NCBI GenBank assembly: GCA_028293225.1
Contig: JAQGPE010000571.1
Location: forward strand, 1 to 7,781
Source of the DNA: Akkermansiaceae bacterium
GTDB lineage: Bacteria; Verrucomicrobiota; Verrucomicrobiia; Verrucomicrobiales; Akkermansiaceae
Length of the DNA: 7,781 bases
Reading direction: 5' to 3'
How positions within the stretch are numbered: the first letter of the stretch is position 1; each line of letters begins with the position of its first letter. Shown one piece after another: positions 6,950-7,781 of the stretch. The position numbers and the translations under genes are program-made. The notes beneath the pieces are model-generated. The model did no database searches. It was not told where the DNA came from and worked only from the letters and a program-made list of their open reading frames with translations.

Positions 6950-6950
6950 G

Positions 6951-7604
6951 TTAGACGAGGCCCTTGCGGAGGGCCTTTGAGACGGCTTCGGTCTGGGTGC
7001 GGACGTGCAGCTTCCGGTAGACGGAGCGCAGGTGCATGTCGACGGTGTGCTGGGAGATGTCGAGCTGGTCGCCGATTTCCTTTTTGATGAAGCCCTTTAC
7101 CAGCAGGCGGAGGACTTCTTCTTCACGGGCGGTGAGCGGCTCGGTCTCCTCGACCGGGCCGTGCTTCGAGAAGCCTTCCAGGATCATGCTGGCGATGGTC
7201 CCGGTAAGGGCCGCCGAGCCGCTGACGACATCGCGGATGCCGGTGAGGATTTCCTCGGGGTCGGCGGTTTTGAGAAGATAGCCGGAGGCGCCGTTGCAGA
7301 TGGCGCGGTAGACGCGCTCGCGGTCGTCGAAGGAGGTCAGGATGACCACCTTGAGTTCGGGCGTCTTGGTCTTCACCTCACGCAGAACGGCGAGGCCGTC
7401 GCGGCCGGGAAGGCCGACGTCAAGAAGGAGAAGGTCGGGAGGAGCGGCGCAGTAGCCGAGCTCGGAAATCAACTCATCGGGATGGCTGAAGACCTTCTCG
7501 CATAGCATGTCCTCCTCTCCCGTGATCAGACGCGCGATCTGCTTCGCGAAGTGAGGATGGTCCTCGACGATCCAAATACGGGTAGGTGCTTTGATATCAC
7601 TCAT
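6951..7604 (-). CDS. NarL/FixJ-family response regulator
   Basis: This 217-residue protein has the standard two-domain layout. The receiver domain (about 8-125) has the acidic pair E14-D15, the phosphoacceptor D62 in LLLLDVGLPGRDG, T90 and K112. The LuxR-type helix-turn-helix (about 155-217) carries LTAREEEVLRLL, KKEIGDQLDISQHTV and a VYRKLHVRTQTEAV tail. It is expected to be phosphorylated by the partner kinase and then to bind DNA as a dimer; its target genes cannot be told from here. ATG 7604 is chosen over an in-frame TTG at 7628 because the kinase gene ends at 7597, giving an 8-bp ATGAGTGA overlap typical of translational coupling. The TTG start would add eight residues and has an AAAAAGGGG stretch upstream, so it is not excluded. 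The gene shares its strand with the glucoamylase but is 706 bp from it. Confidence 0.95.
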   Translation of the reverse strand: MSDIKAPTRIWIVEDHPHFAKQIARLITGEEDMLCEKVFSHPDELISELGYCAAPPDLLLLDVGLPGRDGLAVLREVKTKTPELKVVILTSFDDRERVYRAICNGASGYLLKTADPEEILTGIRDVVSGSAALTGTIASMILEGFSKHGPVEETEPLTAREEEVLRLLVKGFIKKEIGDQLDISQHTVDMHLRSVYRKLHVRTQTEAVSKALRKGLV

Positions 7605-7781
7605 CGGCGGAGAGTTTGCTGGCCACAAGGTTGCCCCTTTTTACGGAAAGACGCAAGGTTGTCCCTTTCCCAGGTGAAGATTCAATGTCGAGAAGCCCCT
7701 CCAGGACGCGGGCGCGGTCGGTCAATTTTGCCACACCGCGGGGCTTGCCGTCGGGTTCCTGGGGCAAGCCGACGCCATTGT
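7597..7781 (-). CDS. Sensor histidine kinase, C-terminal 60 residues only
   Basis: The frame is open from the window's right edge to the TGA at 7597-7599. It encodes the end of a histidine kinase ATPase domain: NGVGLP is the G1 box (the usual preceding Asp would be off the edge), followed by RGVAKLTDRARVLEG and LDIESSPGKGTTLRLSV, the pattern of the G2 region and last strand in NarX/DegS-type (HisKA_3) kinases. A 13-residue tail (RGNLVASKLSADE) follows. It overlaps the response regulator start by 8 bp, so the two form one operon, kinase first. The sensor and dimerisation domains lie beyond the window, so the signal sensed is unknown. Confidence 0.88.
   Translation of the reverse strand, partial: NGVGLPQEPDGKPRGVAKLTDRARVLEGLLDIESSPGKGTTLRLSVKRGNLVASKLSADE

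Larger units (their letters stand above)
6245..6950. other. 706-bp intergenic region, repeat-rich, no credible gene
   Basis: Between the response regulator and glucoamylase genes I find no protein I believe in. The open frames present are rich in Pro, Arg and Ser, show no domain, and run through repeats. The region holds a four-copy 20-nt repeat (6308-6467), a short 9-nt-periodic element (6527-6553), a 23-nt sequence present twice (6652-6674 and 6854-6876), and inverted repeats at 6705-6759, 6827-6842 and 6879-6949. The glucoamylase promoter should lie in its left part, but I cannot point to convincing -35 and -10 boxes. Parts of the right half resemble repetitive intergenic sequence I recall from verrucomicrobial genomes; that is memory, not a search. 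Confidence 0.7.

Overview
The window is GC-rich and gene-dense, and looks like part of a bacterial chromosome. Verrucomicrobiota is my best guess, with moderate to low confidence. It rests on the C-terminal tail of the first protein (a DSDGDG-type acidic motif followed by a short domain ending in FFQIQSKP), which resembles tails I associate with verrucomicrobial secreted proteins, and on the style of the repeat-rich intergenic region. There is no rRNA, tRNA, CRISPR array or transposase in the window.

Layout. (1) 2-2953, plus strand: a large exported kelch-repeat protein. Its start lies before the window, but the end of its signal peptide is visible. (2) 3068-3850, plus strand: a short-chain dehydrogenase closely resembling bacterial glucose 1-dehydrogenase. 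(3) 3860-6244, minus strand: a complete GH15 glucoamylase/glucodextranase-type enzyme without a signal peptide, convergent with the dehydrogenase and only 9 bp from it. (4) 6245-6950: about 700 bp with no credible gene. It holds four copies of a 20-nt direct repeat next to the glucoamylase start, a short 9-nt-periodic element, a 23-nt sequence present twice, and several strong inverted repeats. (5) 6951-7604, minus strand: a NarL/FixJ-type response regulator. (6) 7597-7781, minus strand: the last 60 codons of its partner histidine kinase, overlapping the regulator by 8 bp.

How the parts fit. GH15 enzymes release glucose from alpha-glucans, and the adjacent dehydrogenase belongs to the group that oxidises glucose to gluconolactone. 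The convergent pair therefore suggests an intracellular route from glycogen or maltodextrin to glucose and gluconate. The kinase and regulator form a translationally coupled two-component system whose target is not shown; it lies upstream of the glucoamylase on the same strand, but 706 bp away. The kelch protein probably works outside the cytoplasmic membrane and has no evident link to the sugar enzymes.

I found no clearly new multi-gene system. The least explained parts are the repeat-rich spacer (6245-6950), especially the four-copy repeat upstream of the glucoamylase, and the 14-repeat kelch protein with its C-terminal extension.
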